64,000 bases of DNA from JBCCEJ01 sp039030335 (GCA_039030335.1 JBCCEJ010000003.1:113110-177109), one strand, 5' to 3'. Shown: positions 51,022 through 60,509, counted from the first letter of the stretch. The notes: generated from the sequence alone by a model not told the origin. Program-made: numbers and translations.

Positions 51022-51870
51022 ATGTCCGCTCGACACGTAGAGTTCGAAATTCCGTCTACCGTAGCCTCTGATGGCGCTGGCGTGCGCATCCGCCGCAGTA
51101 TCGGATTGCAACCGAGTGCCCGCGTCGACCCGTTCCTGATGCTTGACGAGTTTGGTTCCGATAACCCGGACGACTATATCGCCGGCTTTCCATCGCATCC
51201 GCATCGTGGCTTTGAAACGGTTACGTATATGCTGGACGGTGAGATGTTGCACGAAGATCACATGGGCAATCAGGGACTGCTCGTGAGCGGTGGTGCGCAG
51301 TGGATGACGGCGGGCAGAGGCATTATCCACTCGGAGATGCCGCGTCTTCGCGAAGGTTTGATGCGCGGCTTCCAGCTATGGGTGAATTTGCCTGCTAAAG
51401 ACAAGCTGCGTGCGCCCTGGTATCGGGATCTGGCGCCGCACGACATCCCGGAGTTCGACCTGGCCGACGGCGTCCGGACTCGGATCATCGCTGGGACGAT
51501 GAAGGTTGGCGAGGCCGCTTATGAAGGTGCGCTGCTAGGCATCGCGACCGACCCGCTCTATGCCGATGTACAGCTGGATGGTGGTGCGAGCATCACGCTG
51601 AGCCTGCCAGCCGGGCACCGTGGCTTCGTCTATGTGTTCGAGGGCAGCGTCGCTGTGGCTGGCCGTGCGGTGCAGCGCAGTGCAGCGGCCGTCTTGAGCG
51701 AAGGGACCAGTCTGGTGCTTTCGAGCGATACCGACGGCAGCCGTTGCCTGCTGGTACTCGGCCGTCCCTTGGGCGAACCGATCGCGCAGTACGGCCCGTT
51801 CGTAATGAACACACGCGCGGAACTCGAAGAGGCGGTGCGCGACTATCAGGCGGGCCGGCTGACGGCCTGA
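51022..51870 (+). CDS. pirin family protein
   Basis: 282 residues, two cupin domains. The N-terminal cupin has the pirin signature 'HPHRGFETVTYMLDGEMLHED' and 'QWMTAGRGIIHSEMP', which supply three His and one Glu metal ligands. The C-terminal domain is degenerate (LSLPAGHRGFVYVFEG). Bacterial pirins can act as quercetinases or as regulators of central metabolism. It precedes the pcaHGB genes by about 140 bp in the same direction. Confidence 0.85.
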   Translation: MSARHVEFEIPSTVASDGAGVRIRRSIGLQPSARVDPFLMLDEFGSDNPDDYIAGFPSHPHRGFETVTYMLDGEMLHEDHMGNQGLLVSGGAQWMTAGRGIIHSEMPRLREGLMRGFQLWVNLPAKDKLRAPWYRDLAPHDIPEFDLADGVRTRIIAGTMKVGEAAYEGALLGIATDPLYADVQLDGGASITLSLPAGHRGFVYVFEGSVAVAGRAVQRSAAAVLSEGTSLVLSSDTDGSRCLLVLGRPLGEPIAQYGPFVMNTRAELEEAVRDYQAGRLTA

Positions 51871-52010
51871 GCGGCGCCCGGTGAGGCTCCGCTATTGACG
51901 CATGCGGCCGATGCGGCGATGTCCGGGCTGGCGCCAGCCGTTCAGATTGCGACAATACGCACCTGGCGCGTCGCGTCCGGCACGCGCCTACTGCATGGTC
52001 CTGGCTGCCG

Positions 52011-52718
52011 ATGAAAAACGCTGTCTACAATCCGCGCGACTGGGATTCCCAGCCGCCGTATGCGCATCCGCCCTACCGCTCCACCGATCTGCGCTCGCCG
52101 AAGCAGCCTCTGGTGCCGCTGGCGCAGTCGCTCTCGGAGCTGACCGGTCCGGTATATGGGCATCGCCACGTCAACGCGCTGGACGCTGACCTGACGCGCA
52201 ACGGTATCGTCAACGGCGAGCCGCTTGGAGAACGCATTATCGTCGCCGGTCAGGTCCTCGACGAAGGCGGACGTCCGGTACCGGACACGCTGGTCGAGAT
52301 ATGGCAAGCGAATGCCGCGGGCCGCTATATCCACGTGGGTGACCAGCACGATGCCCCGCTCGACCCGAATTTCTTTGGCGGCGGGCGCTTCGTGACCGAT
52401 GCGAGCGGTCACTACCGCTTCACAACGGTCAAACCCGGCGCTTATCCGTGGGGCAATCACGACAATGCCTGGCGGCCCGCCCACATCCACTTCTCGCTGT
52501 TCGGGCCGGCGTTCATTACCCGCCTGGTTACGCAGATGTACTTCCCCGGCGATCCGCTGCTGGAGCTCGATCCGATTTTCCAGGCGACCGCTGACGCCGC
52601 GGCTCGCAACCTCCTGGTCGCGGACTTTTCGATCGATTTGACGGAGCCCGGCTTCGCACTCGGCTATCACTTCGATATCGTGCTGCGCGGTCGGGATGCC
52701 ACGCCGCTCGAGGATTGA
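52011..52718 (+). CDS. pcaH: protocatechuate 3,4-dioxygenase beta subunit
   Basis: 235 residues. Conserved PcaH blocks include 'NPRDWDSQPPYAHPPYRST', 'VAGQVLDEGGRPVPDTLVEIWQANAAGRY' and 'KPGAYPWGNHDNAWRPAHIHFSLFG'. The last holds the Fe(III) Tyr and His ligands in 'YPW...HIHF'. The enzyme cleaves protocatechuate between its two hydroxyl carbons to 3-carboxy-cis,cis-muconate. The stop overlaps the pcaG start (TGATG). Confidence 0.93.
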   Translation: MKNAVYNPRDWDSQPPYAHPPYRSTDLRSPKQPLVPLAQSLSELTGPVYGHRHVNALDADLTRNGIVNGEPLGERIIVAGQVLDEGGRPVPDTLVEIWQANAAGRYIHVGDQHDAPLDPNFFGGGRFVTDASGHYRFTTVKPGAYPWGNHDNAWRPAHIHFSLFGPAFITRLVTQMYFPGDPLLELDPIFQATADAAARNLLVADFSIDLTEPGFALGYHFDIVLRGRDATPLED

Positions 52719-53305
52719 TGCACATGCGCAGGCAGACTCCATCGCAGACCATCGGGCCGTTCTTCGCCTACGCGATGACGCCCACTGCGTACGGTCGAAC
52801 CGGTATCGCCAGCAACCGTTTGACGACTGAGGCAACGCCGGGGCAGCACATCCGTATCGTCGGCCGCGTGTTCGATGGTGCCGGAACTGGCGTCGGCGAT
52901 GCGGTCGTCGAAATCTGGCAGGCCGATGCGACCGGGCGGTACCACCATCCGGAAGACGACCGCGGAGCGCTCCCGACCGAGTCCGATTTCTCGGGCTTCG
53001 GTCGCACCGATACGCAGCCGGATGGCCGTTTCAGTTTTGAGACCATCAAGCCCGGCGCTATCGGGTCGCGGGAAGCACCGCACATCAACGTCATCGTCAT
53101 GGCACGCGGCATGCTCCTACACGCGTTCACGCGGATCTATTTCGCCGATGAGGCCAGGGCCAACGCCGAAGACCGCGTGTTGTCGACGGTGCCCGCGGGA
53201 CGACGCGATACTCTCATCGCTCAGCCGCTCGATAACGCTGGCGCGTCCTTTCAGTTCGACATCCGCCTGCAGGGCGACGGTGAAACGGTGTTCTTCGATG
53301 CATGA
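52718..53305 (+). CDS. pcaG: protocatechuate 3,4-dioxygenase alpha subunit
   Basis: 195 residues from the ATG that overlaps the pcaH stop by one base (a TTG at 52715 and an ATG at 52724 are alternatives). 'QTIGPFFAYAM', 'VGDAVVEIWQADATGRY', 'DGRFSFETIKPG' and 'APHINVIVMARGML' are PcaG blocks. The alpha subunit shares the fold of PcaH but lacks the iron ligands. It overlaps pcaB by 8 bp. Confidence 0.93.
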   Translation: MHMRRQTPSQTIGPFFAYAMTPTAYGRTGIASNRLTTEATPGQHIRIVGRVFDGAGTGVGDAVVEIWQADATGRYHHPEDDRGALPTESDFSGFGRTDTQPDGRFSFETIKPGAIGSREAPHINVIVMARGMLLHAFTRIYFADEARANAEDRVLSTVPAGRRDTLIAQPLDNAGASFQFDIRLQGDGETVFFDA

Positions 53306-54653
53306 GTTTGGGGTCAGCACCGCCGATTCACTGATCCTTGGCGGGTTGCTTGGCGACAGCGAGATCGCGGCTCTGTTCACCGACGACGCCTACGTCGCGG
53401 CGATGGCGCGATTCGAGACGGCGCTCGCGACGGCCGAGGCGGATGCCGGCGTGATCCCGCCACAAGCGGCGGCCGCTATCGTCGAACGGGCGCGGGGTTT
53501 TAGCGCGGACCTTGGCGCAATGGGTCAGGGCACCGTCAACGCGGCCGTCCCGACCATCGAACTCGTCAAGCAGATGCGCGCGCATATCGGCGGGGCGGAA
53601 GCCGCGTGGCTGCACTGGGGCGCGACATCGCAGGACGTCGTAGACACCGCGCTCGTGCTTCGGCTGCGCGATGTCATCCAGATCTTCGAAGGTCGCCTCC
53701 GACAGGTCTTGAGCCTGCTCGTGGCGCAGGCCGAGCGCCACCGCAAGACCGTCATGCCGGCCCGCACGCGCTATCAGCAGGCGTTGCCGACCAGCCTCGG
53801 CCTGAAGCTCGCGAGCTGGCTCGCGCCGTTGCCGCGGCAGTTGGTGCGGCTAAATGAACTGAAGCCGCGACTGCTCTGCGTGCAGTTCGGGGGTGCGGTC
53901 GGCACGTCGGCCGCGCTGCGCGATCGCGGCGTTGCTGTCATGCACGGTCTGGCCGATGCGCTCGACCTCGGGTGCCCAGACATGCATTGGCATACGCAGC
54001 GCGACAACGTCGTCGAGTTCGCGAACTGGTGCGCCATGCTGACGAGCGTGCTCGGCAAGCTGGGGCAGGACGTCGCGCTACATCAACAATCCGAGATCGG
54101 TGAGCTCCGCGAAAGCACCGACCCTGCGCGGGGCGGCTCCAGCACGATGCCGCAGAAAGCCAATCCGATCGGCGCTGAGGCGCTCGTGACGCTCGCACGT
54201 TTCAATGCGGCCCAGGTTGGCAACATGCATCAGGCCGTGGTGCAGGAGAACGAACGCGGCGGGCCGGGCTGGATGCTGGAGTGGATGACCTTGCCGCCGA
54301 TGCTGGTCGCGACCGGTTCGGCGCTGCGCCAGGCGGCGGCGTTGGCCGAAGAATTGACCGCGGATGCGGCGCGTATGCAGACCAATCTGGCGTCTGGCAA
54401 TGGCCTCATCATGGCTGAAGCCCTCAGTTTCGCGCTGGCTGAGCATATGCCACGCCCGGACGCCCAGGCCCTGGTCAAGCAGGCTTGCCGCGAGTCGGTC
54501 GCGCGCAACCGCACGCTGGTCGACGTGCTGAAGAGCCACACCGACGCGCCCGTAGACTGGGTGCAGGCCGCGGATCCCGCGCAATATCTGGGCGTCGCTG
54601 ACGCCTTGATCGACCGGGTGCTCAAGTCGGCAAGGCAGGCGCTCGCTGGCTGA
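53298..54653 (+). CDS. pcaB: 3-carboxy-cis,cis-muconate cycloisomerase
   Basis: 451 residues from the ATG at 53298, inside the end of pcaG; the longer upstream frame is antisense-like to pcaG. The fumarase/aspartase-superfamily signature 'GSSTMPQKANP' is present. So are 'ATSQDVVDTALVLRLRD' and the C-terminal PcaB-type tail. It lactonises 3-carboxymuconate. The downstream steps (PcaC/PcaD, PcaIJ, PcaF) and the regulator are not in the window, so the branch must be completed elsewhere. Confidence 0.92.
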   Translation: MHEFGVSTADSLILGGLLGDSEIAALFTDDAYVAAMARFETALATAEADAGVIPPQAAAAIVERARGFSADLGAMGQGTVNAAVPTIELVKQMRAHIGGAEAAWLHWGATSQDVVDTALVLRLRDVIQIFEGRLRQVLSLLVAQAERHRKTVMPARTRYQQALPTSLGLKLASWLAPLPRQLVRLNELKPRLLCVQFGGAVGTSAALRDRGVAVMHGLADALDLGCPDMHWHTQRDNVVEFANWCAMLTSVLGKLGQDVALHQQSEIGELRESTDPARGGSSTMPQKANPIGAEALVTLARFNAAQVGNMHQAVVQENERGGPGWMLEWMTLPPMLVATGSALRQAAALAEELTADAARMQTNLASGNGLIMAEALSFALAEHMPRPDAQALVKQACRESVARNRTLVDVLKSHTDAPVDWVQAADPAQYLGVADALIDRVLKSARQALAG

Positions 54654-54657
54654 GCTG

Positions 54658-55173
54658 TCAGGGCGCCGCGCGAAGCGTCAGCCGTTCGATGCGGTTCAGC
54701 TTCCACTGCACGTAGAGAAACTGCAGGAATCCGGCCTTGCCGCGCGAGAATGGCCGCCCGTCCGGCTCGTTCCATGTGTAGATACGGTTCAGGCGGTTCG
54801 CCATCTGCAAGCAGACGAGCCCATTCCAACCGTAGGAGAAATAGCTCACGACCTTGACGCTCAGCGCGAACGTGACCGTGTCGCCCATCACGTAGTGACC
54901 CGTCAGTCCCCAGCCTACGTAGCCGACCGCCAGCGCATACAGGATAGCCAGACTGGACGCGGGCACCGGGCGGGATGGGACGAGCGCGTTGATCCGTTTG
55001 GCGCGGCTGTGGAACCACCAGAGCAGATAAGCACCGCCGGTCAGAATCACGAGCACTATAATCAGCACAACGCTGATCCGCGGCCACGCCGCGGCCTGGA
55101 GCGAGCCGTTGGTGTCACCCGATTCTGAGTCTTCGCATTCGGACGCTGTCGAGGGCCCTTCTTCTGCCGTCAT
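54658..55173 (-). CDS. small multi-helix membrane protein
   Basis: About 171 residues from an ATG at 55173; the acidic N-terminal 20 residues may be non-coding and a later start is possible. It has a first hydrophobic helix (about 30-53), a short basic loop (WWFHSRAKRINALVP), two more helices, and a basic C-terminal tail with 'QFLYVQWKLNRIERL'. It looks like a DUF4234-like membrane protein; I do not recognise it further. Its start is head-to-head with the lipase gene. Convergent with pcaB, 4 bp between stops. Confidence 0.6.
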   Translation of the reverse strand: MTAEEGPSTASECEDSESGDTNGSLQAAAWPRISVVLIIVLVILTGGAYLLWWFHSRAKRINALVPSRPVPASSLAILYALAVGYVGWGLTGHYVMGDTVTFALSVKVVSYFSYGWNGLVCLQMANRLNRIYTWNEPDGRPFSRGKAGFLQFLYVQWKLNRIERLTLRAAP

Positions 55174-55186
55174 GCCACCTGCATCC

Positions 55187-56218
55187 ATGGGGCTCGTGGA
55201 ACTGCCGATACCCGAGCCCGATCGGAACACGCTGTTTCCGCCAAACCGCAAGCACGACTTCCTGGCCATGGCCGGGTCGGCGCCATTCGAGCCGTCCGCC
55301 GAAACGTTCAGCTGGGTCAACGCCTGGTGGCTCGCCGAACTGTCGCTGCTCTCGTATGACGACCCGGAGCACGTCGCCCGGCATCTCGAACCGCTCGGCT
55401 TTCAGCTTCCGGGCGAGCAGCCGCTGCACGGCTCCGGGAGTACGCAGTGTTATGTGGCGGTCAGCTCTTCGGCTGTCATTGTGGCGTTTCGCGGCACGGA
55501 AGTCCTGCTCCGGACCAGTAGCCGCGGTTTCGCCAGCAAAGCGGTCGATGTGGTACGCGACCTCATGATCAACGCCAAGGTCGAGCGGCTCGACCTCGAC
55601 GCGAACCGATGGGTACACGCCGGGTTTGCCGCGGGTCTCGATGAGGTTCTGGACGCCGAGTTGATTCCGTTACTCGATCGCTACGGTGTCGGTCGCTCTG
55701 TGTGGCTCACCGGCCACAGCCTCGGTGGCGCGCTCGCGACGCTCGCTGCCGCGGCAGTGCCGTACGCGGCGGGCGTCTACACGTTTGGCGCGCCCCGGGT
55801 CGGCAACGCGGCGTTTGCCAATTCTCTTGGCGTGCCGCTCTGGCGCTTCGTCAATGATGCCGACCTGGTGACGACGGTTCCGCCCGTGGCGCCGGACGCC
55901 AGGATGCAATGGCTGCCGTCCGGCTATGCGCACGGCGGTACGCGTATTCATCTCGACGACGACCAGGCCGCTTTTGACCCGACGCCCGATCATGCACCGC
56001 CAGAGCTGTTGACCGAAGTCGTCGCCGCCGTCTCGGACCCGAAGAGCACCTGGGAACGCTTCAAAGCGGCGGTTGAAGAATCGGGCACCGGCGTGCTGGA
56101 TTCGCTGTCGCCCCTGGCCGGCTGGCAGGCTGTCAAAACCGGGTTTCTGAACCACGCCCCGATGTTCTACGTGCTGAAAATCCGCAACGCGATGGTGCGT
56201 TCGCTGAAGCAGCGCTGA
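55187..56218 (+). CDS. class 3 lipase
   Basis: 343 residues from the ATG at 55187; another ATG at 55172 overlaps the start of the divergent gene. The lipase-3 core reads 'VAVSSSAVIVAFRGTE' (oxyanion strand, RGTE), 'VHAGFAAGLDEVLD' and nucleophile 'TGHSLGGALATLAAAAV' (GHSLG). 'YTFGAPRVGNAAFA' and 'FVNDADLVTTVPP' supply the acid. Family members hydrolyse acylglycerols. There is no signal peptide, so it may be intracellular. A C-terminal helix 'HAPMFYVLKIRNAMV' could associate with membrane. Confidence 0.85.
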   Translation: MGLVELPIPEPDRNTLFPPNRKHDFLAMAGSAPFEPSAETFSWVNAWWLAELSLLSYDDPEHVARHLEPLGFQLPGEQPLHGSGSTQCYVAVSSSAVIVAFRGTEVLLRTSSRGFASKAVDVVRDLMINAKVERLDLDANRWVHAGFAAGLDEVLDAELIPLLDRYGVGRSVWLTGHSLGGALATLAAAAVPYAAGVYTFGAPRVGNAAFANSLGVPLWRFVNDADLVTTVPPVAPDARMQWLPSGYAHGGTRIHLDDDQAAFDPTPDHAPPELLTEVVAAVSDPKSTWERFKAAVEESGTGVLDSLSPLAGWQAVKTGFLNHAPMFYVLKIRNAMVRSLKQR

Positions 56219-56247
56219 GGTTGCTGGAACGTTCCCAGACGCCCGGG

Positions 56248-56895
56248 TCAGGCCGCTTTGTGTACCAGCTGCCGCCACGCCGGATGCGCCGCGATCTGCG
56301 CGAGGGCCTCGCGCAACAGGGTCTTGCCGGGTTCGGTGTGGTGCCAGGTTGACGCACCGGACGGATGTGGCAGTGCGATCATGTCCATCGAATGGCCGCC
56401 GTAGGTAACCTTGCGCGGCTGACCGATCACTTCCGTCAGCTTCTTGACGTCTACGAACCGCGCGATCGCGAGTTTGCCAACCGGGATCAGCAGGGTCGGT
56501 TGCAGCAGCGCTATCTCGGCATCCAGCCACGTGGCGCAGTTGGCGATCTCGATCGCGTCCGGCACACGGTCACCACCTTTGGGATTCTTACCGGGGAAGC
56601 ACCGACAGACTGCGGCCATGTAGGCGAGCTCCCGGAACGCCTCCTCTTCGAGTCCGATCGAGGCATACCACTTGAAGAGCGTCTTGCCCGCCGTCCAGGC
56701 GAACGGTCTGCCGGCTGGTCCTTCCCGGTCCCCAGGTGCCTGACCGACCATCAGCACCGGTGACAGATTCGGCCGCCCGGAGACCACCGGTCCGATCATC
56801 TTTGGGCAGCGGGTGCAGCTGAGCAGTTCGTCGCGGTGGCGCGACAGGGCGCTGACCGCGGTGGTTCGAGCAGATTTGCGCGCGTCGCGAGGCAT
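56248..56895 (-). CDS. uracil-DNA glycosylase family protein (Fe-S type)
   Basis: 215 residues. Motif A is 'GQAPGDREGPAGRPFAWTAG' with the 'GQAPG' start of family 4/5 enzymes, and motif B is 'HPSG'. Four cysteines, Cys27, Cys30, Cys97 and Cys99, are placed like the [4Fe-4S] ligands of these families; the last two are spaced C-x-C rather than widely, so the cluster geometry may differ. The enzyme removes uracil or other deaminated bases from DNA. It is divergent from the PLP/CBS enzyme gene. Confidence 0.8.
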   Translation of the reverse strand: MPRDARKSARTTAVSALSRHRDELLSCTRCPKMIGPVVSGRPNLSPVLMVGQAPGDREGPAGRPFAWTAGKTLFKWYASIGLEEEAFRELAYMAAVCRCFPGKNPKGGDRVPDAIEIANCATWLDAEIALLQPTLLIPVGKLAIARFVDVKKLTEVIGQPRKVTYGGHSMDMIALPHPSGASTWHHTEPGKTLLREALAQIAAHPAWRQLVHKAA

Positions 56896-57061
56896 CTTGG
56901 GGAGTTCCGGAGTCTCAGGCTTGTGAGCTTCGGGTGAGGCGGTTTCGCGCGCAGCGTGGCCTTAAGGCGTTGCGGGATAGCAGCGCTCCGCATCCCGGAG
57001 TATGACAGCCAGCCACTTTACGCGAGAATGCACGCGATACCTTCCCGTCCGGAGACGCAAG

Positions 57062-58441
57062 ATGAACGTCAACGACTCTGTGCTGGACCTGATCGGCAAG
57101 ACGCCGCTCGTCCGATTGAACCGCATGGTGGAGCCAGGCATGGCCACCGTGTACGTGAAAATGGAGCAGCTGAACCCCGGCGGCTCGGTCAAGGACCGCA
57201 TGGCCTACAACATGGTGCGCCGGGCTGAAGAGGCTGGTGATTTGAAGCCGGGCGCAACGCTCGTCGAGAGCACGTCGGGCAACACCGGCCTCGGCCTCGC
57301 GATGACGGCAGCGGTGCGTGGTTACAAGGCCATATTCACCATGCCGGACAAGATGAGCAAAGAAAAGATCGACATGCTGAAGGCCTACGGGGCCGAAGTG
57401 ATCGTCACGCGCACCGATCTGGACCACGAGCATCCTGACAGCTACGTAGAAGTGGCGAAGCGGGTCGCGCGCGAAACCGCTGGCGGTTTCTATACGAATC
57501 AGTACTACAACATGGACAATCCCGAAGCTCATTACATGACGACGGGGCCTGAGATCTGGGCTGACACGGGGGGCAAGATCGACGCCCTCGTGGCCGGCAT
57601 CGGTACGGGCGGCACGGTCTCCGGTACCGCCAAGTATCTGCGCGAAAAAGCCGCGGAGGCCGGTCGTGACTTCATGGTGGTCTGTCCCGACCCGGTCGGC
57701 AGCATCTACAAGAGCATGCACGAGACCGGCAAGCCGTGTCCGACCAGCTCTTACGTTGTTGAAGGGATCGGGCATGACTTCATGGTCGGCACGCTCGACC
57801 TCACGATGATCGACGAGGTGCGCGAGATTTCCGATCGCGATTCGTTCCTGGCCGCCCGGCGCCTGGCCCGCGAAGAGGGCATCTTCTGCGGCGGCTCCAC
57901 CGGGACGGCTATTCACGGTGGTTTGCAACTTGCGCGTGAACTCGGCGAGGGCAAGATGGTCGTCATCATCCTCTGCGACTCGGGCGACCGCTACCTCAGC
58001 AAGCTCTACGACGACGAGTGGATGCGTGACATGGGTTACGTGCAGCCACGCGGCACGGCCGGTAAGGTGGCCGACCTCCTGAAGACCGACGCCGCCAAAG
58101 TGGAGATGGCACAGCCAAACGACCAGTTGGCCGACGTCGCGAGCCGCATGTCGGAGCTCGGCATCTCGCAAATGCCGATTGCGCCCGCGGCTGACGATCC
58201 GCGAATGTTCATGATCCACGAGTCCGACCTGCTGCGTTCACTCGTCAGCGGCGTGTGCCAGCCGTCAGACCCCGTCAGCACGGCGGCGAAGGAACTGCAG
58301 GGGCGTGTGAGTCCGCAGGATTCCCTGTCTCGCGTACAGCAGGTGCTGGAAGAGGACAACGTCGCCGTCGTGGTCGACGACGATGCGCTGGTCGGAATCG
58401 TCTCGAAGATCGATCTCATCGAGCACTTGACCCGCGCGTAG
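57062..58441 (+). CDS. PLP-dependent cysteine/cystathionine beta-synthase with CBS domains
   Basis: 459 residues from the ATG at 57062. The PLP lysine is Lys44 (NPGGSVKDRM), the phosphate-binding and substrate loops are 'ESTSGNTGLG' and 'GIGTGGTVSG', and the length matches cystathionine beta-synthase rather than cysteine synthase (about 310). The C-terminal ~130 residues form two CBS motifs ('MSELGISQMPI' and 'VVVDDDALVGIVSKIDLIEHL') that bind adenosyl compounds. The reaction joins serine or an activated serine to homocysteine or sulfide; which one is not decidable by eye. No metB/cysE neighbour is present. Confidence 0.85.
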   Translation: MNVNDSVLDLIGKTPLVRLNRMVEPGMATVYVKMEQLNPGGSVKDRMAYNMVRRAEEAGDLKPGATLVESTSGNTGLGLAMTAAVRGYKAIFTMPDKMSKEKIDMLKAYGAEVIVTRTDLDHEHPDSYVEVAKRVARETAGGFYTNQYYNMDNPEAHYMTTGPEIWADTGGKIDALVAGIGTGGTVSGTAKYLREKAAEAGRDFMVVCPDPVGSIYKSMHETGKPCPTSSYVVEGIGHDFMVGTLDLTMIDEVREISDRDSFLAARRLAREEGIFCGGSTGTAIHGGLQLARELGEGKMVVIILCDSGDRYLSKLYDDEWMRDMGYVQPRGTAGKVADLLKTDAAKVEMAQPNDQLADVASRMSELGISQMPIAPAADDPRMFMIHESDLLRSLVSGVCQPSDPVSTAAKELQGRVSPQDSLSRVQQVLEEDNVAVVVDDDALVGIVSKIDLIEHLTRA

Positions 58442-58538
58442 ATCCGCAGCCAGCCGGCGAGTGCCGACGTCGCGCGGCGCTCGCCCCGGCGGTTGCCGGG
58501 CGTGAGGCCCGCAGCCCGAGGCTGTTCGTCCCGGGCTT

Positions 58539-59762
58539 TCAGGCTGCGCCCTGGGCCTCGCGTGCGGCGCGGCGTCCAGAGGCACCCGTCACCAGCACGG
58601 TTGGGATAGTCACGAGGCAAAGCGCCCCGGCCACCCAGAACACCAGCTCCGGCTCGTTGCGATCCAGCAGCCAGCCGAATAGCGGCGGAGTGATGATGCC
58701 GGCGGCATTGAAGCCGGACGTTACGAATCCGAACACCTTGCCCATCTGGCCGGGCGGCGTCATCTTGCGGATCAGCATGTCGCGCGATGGCGACAGGATG
58801 CCATTTAGCAGCCCGGCGATTGCGAACACGGTGCCGAGCAGCCACAGCGGCATCTTGACCGCGGCGATCGCGAACGCCGCGAGCGTGATCCCGATAAGAC
58901 ACAGGGCTGCGAATCGGTCGTGGGCATCGATCTTGTCTGCGATCCAACCGCCGCTAAGCACTCCCACCGGGCTTGCGAACATGTAGATGGTGACCATGAT
59001 GCCGAGCGTCGTCAGCGGTGCATCGTAGATGCCGGAGAGCGCTGATGTGTTGAAGTTCCCGAGTCCCTGTCCGAACGCGGAGAGCCCACAGTAGAACGCG
59101 AAACCCATCAGGACCGGGGCGGACAACAGGAGCGTCATCCCGCTGGCTTTCTTCTCCGCCTGGGGCGCGGCGCCATCGGTCTGTGGATCCTTCAGCGCAC
59201 TTCCGCCAGCCAGCAAAACCACTGCCATCAGAACCCCGCTGCCGGCCAGCAGCATCACGGCATTTTGCCAGCCGATCACGGCGGCCAGCGGAATCGACAG
59301 GGCAGGTGCCAGGAATCCGCCGAAGAAGCCGGACGCCGTATGGATCGAGAACGCGCGCCCCATTTTCTGACTGTCGACCGACGCGTTCAGGATCACGTAG
59401 TCAGCCGGGTGATAAACGGCATTGGCAAGTCCCGCCACTACCATCATGACGATCAGCATGGGATACGAGGGAAAGGCTGCGATCAGCACAAAGGCGAGCG
59501 ACTCGACGATCAGGGCGATGACCAGCAAGGCGCGCGCGCCGACCCGGTCCACCAGAAAACCCACCGGTGCCTGCGTCAGCCCGGTGACGACGTTGAATAC
59601 GGTGACGGCGATGGCGAGTTCTGTGTAACCAACACCGAAGCTGTCTTTCAGCAGTGGAAACAGTGGTGGCAGTAAGAAGATGTACAGGTGGCTGTAAAGA
59701 TGTGCGCCGCTTACGAGAGCGACAGCGCGGGTATTGGCCGGCTCGGCGGCGATAGCGCTCAA
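58539..59762 (-). CDS. MFS transporter
   Basis: 407 residues with twelve membrane helices. 'GAHLYSHLYIFLLPPLFPLLKDSFGVGYTELA' in helix 1 and 'GFLVDRVGARALLVIALIVES' after helix 2 resemble the fosmidomycin-resistance-like MFS group (FSR). Substrate unknown. It is convergent with the CBS-domain enzyme gene and its promoter lies in 59763-60111. Confidence 0.8.
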   Translation of the reverse strand: MSAIAAEPANTRAVALVSGAHLYSHLYIFLLPPLFPLLKDSFGVGYTELAIAVTVFNVVTGLTQAPVGFLVDRVGARALLVIALIVESLAFVLIAAFPSYPMLIVMMVVAGLANAVYHPADYVILNASVDSQKMGRAFSIHTASGFFGGFLAPALSIPLAAVIGWQNAVMLLAGSGVLMAVVLLAGGSALKDPQTDGAAPQAEKKASGMTLLLSAPVLMGFAFYCGLSAFGQGLGNFNTSALSGIYDAPLTTLGIMVTIYMFASPVGVLSGGWIADKIDAHDRFAALCLIGITLAAFAIAAVKMPLWLLGTVFAIAGLLNGILSPSRDMLIRKMTPPGQMGKVFGFVTSGFNAAGIITPPLFGWLLDRNEPELVFWVAGALCLVTIPTVLVTGASGRRAAREAQGAA

Positions 59763-60111
59763 CGGCGGCTCCTGACAGATGACTCAGAGGGCGAATCGAG
59801 AACCGCTGCGGCGCCGATCACGGCCGCGACTGGCGCTCGGGCAAACAAACGACAAGCATATCAAGTCGCGACCCGGCTGAGTGTTCAGCGGAGGCGCGGC
59901 GGTTCATACCCGGCGACATCAGGCGTCTCATGCCCCGATCGGTCTTCACTTTCGCTCGCGGTGGTCGCGGTGCGGGGGTCGCGTTCCATCCTCGGGCCAG
60001 GTCGCTCCGGTACACTCACATATCAATGACGTCGGAGAGCGCGGGCTTGCCAGGCAATGTGCTGACCCCATTTTCCGGCAGTTGGGCGCTGACCTCGGAG
60101 GGGTTCTGCAT
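59763..60111. other. intergenic region, 349 bp
   Basis: A divergent intergenic stretch between the MFS gene and a lipoprotein gene. No gene, hairpin or clear operator was recognised; a ribosome site (GGAGG) for the lipoprotein lies at the end. Confidence 0.5.
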
Positions 60112-60459
60112 ATGCGCAAGATGGTTTTGGCGGGATTGGCGGTGGCAGCAGTCGTCGGAGTTTCCGGCTGCACGCAGGAAACCCAGAATCAGCTGGGTCG
60201 CGCGGTGCGCAACTGGACTGGTGACAACGGCGTGCTGGAGATCTATGCGGGACAAACGCTGGTCCGGCGGTTCGTAGACATCGACAAGCTGTCGACCGCC
60301 AAGGGCACCAGCGACAGCGCGACGGCGCGTCCTTATCGATTTGGCTACGGCGTGCTGGATGAAAATCTGAACGGGATCAAAGACGACGGCGAAAAGCGCG
60401 TTTACTTCGAGTTCAGCGACTACTCTACGCAGTATGTCTTTTTCGAAAGTCCGCGCTAG
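60112..60459 (+). CDS. small lipoprotein
   Basis: 115 residues from the ATG at 60112 with GGAGG upstream. The signal MRKMVLAGLAVAAVVGVSGC gives a lipobox V-S-G-C with Cys20. The mature part has 'GDNGVLEIYAGQTLVRRFVDIDKL', 'YRFGYGVLDENLNGIKDDGEKRVYFEF' and 'YSTQYVFFE'. The central piece with a DxNxNGxxD-like turn looks calcium-binding-like. Related lipoproteins occur in gammaproteobacteria without known function. Confidence 0.7.
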   Translation: MRKMVLAGLAVAAVVGVSGCTQETQNQLGRAVRNWTGDNGVLEIYAGQTLVRRFVDIDKLSTAKGTSDSATARPYRFGYGVLDENLNGIKDDGEKRVYFEFSDYSTQYVFFESPR

Positions 60460-60509
60460 CCATCGCGACGACCGGCTGCCTGGTTGGACTTGGTGCGGTA
60501 CTGATTGCG

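Noticed and set aside
52875..53297. Upstream extension of pcaB
   Set aside because: It overlaps pcaG in another frame and lacks the PcaB N-terminal sequence; the ATG at 53298 begins the conserved domain.
56915..58219. Minus-strand open frame of 434 codons
   Set aside because: His/Val/Asp-rich shadow of the PLP/CBS-domain enzyme gene.
60420..60509. Hydrophobic N-terminal extension of the TIGR02444 protein
   Set aside because: Frame is open but has no start codon, and the family is soluble; treated as coincidence.
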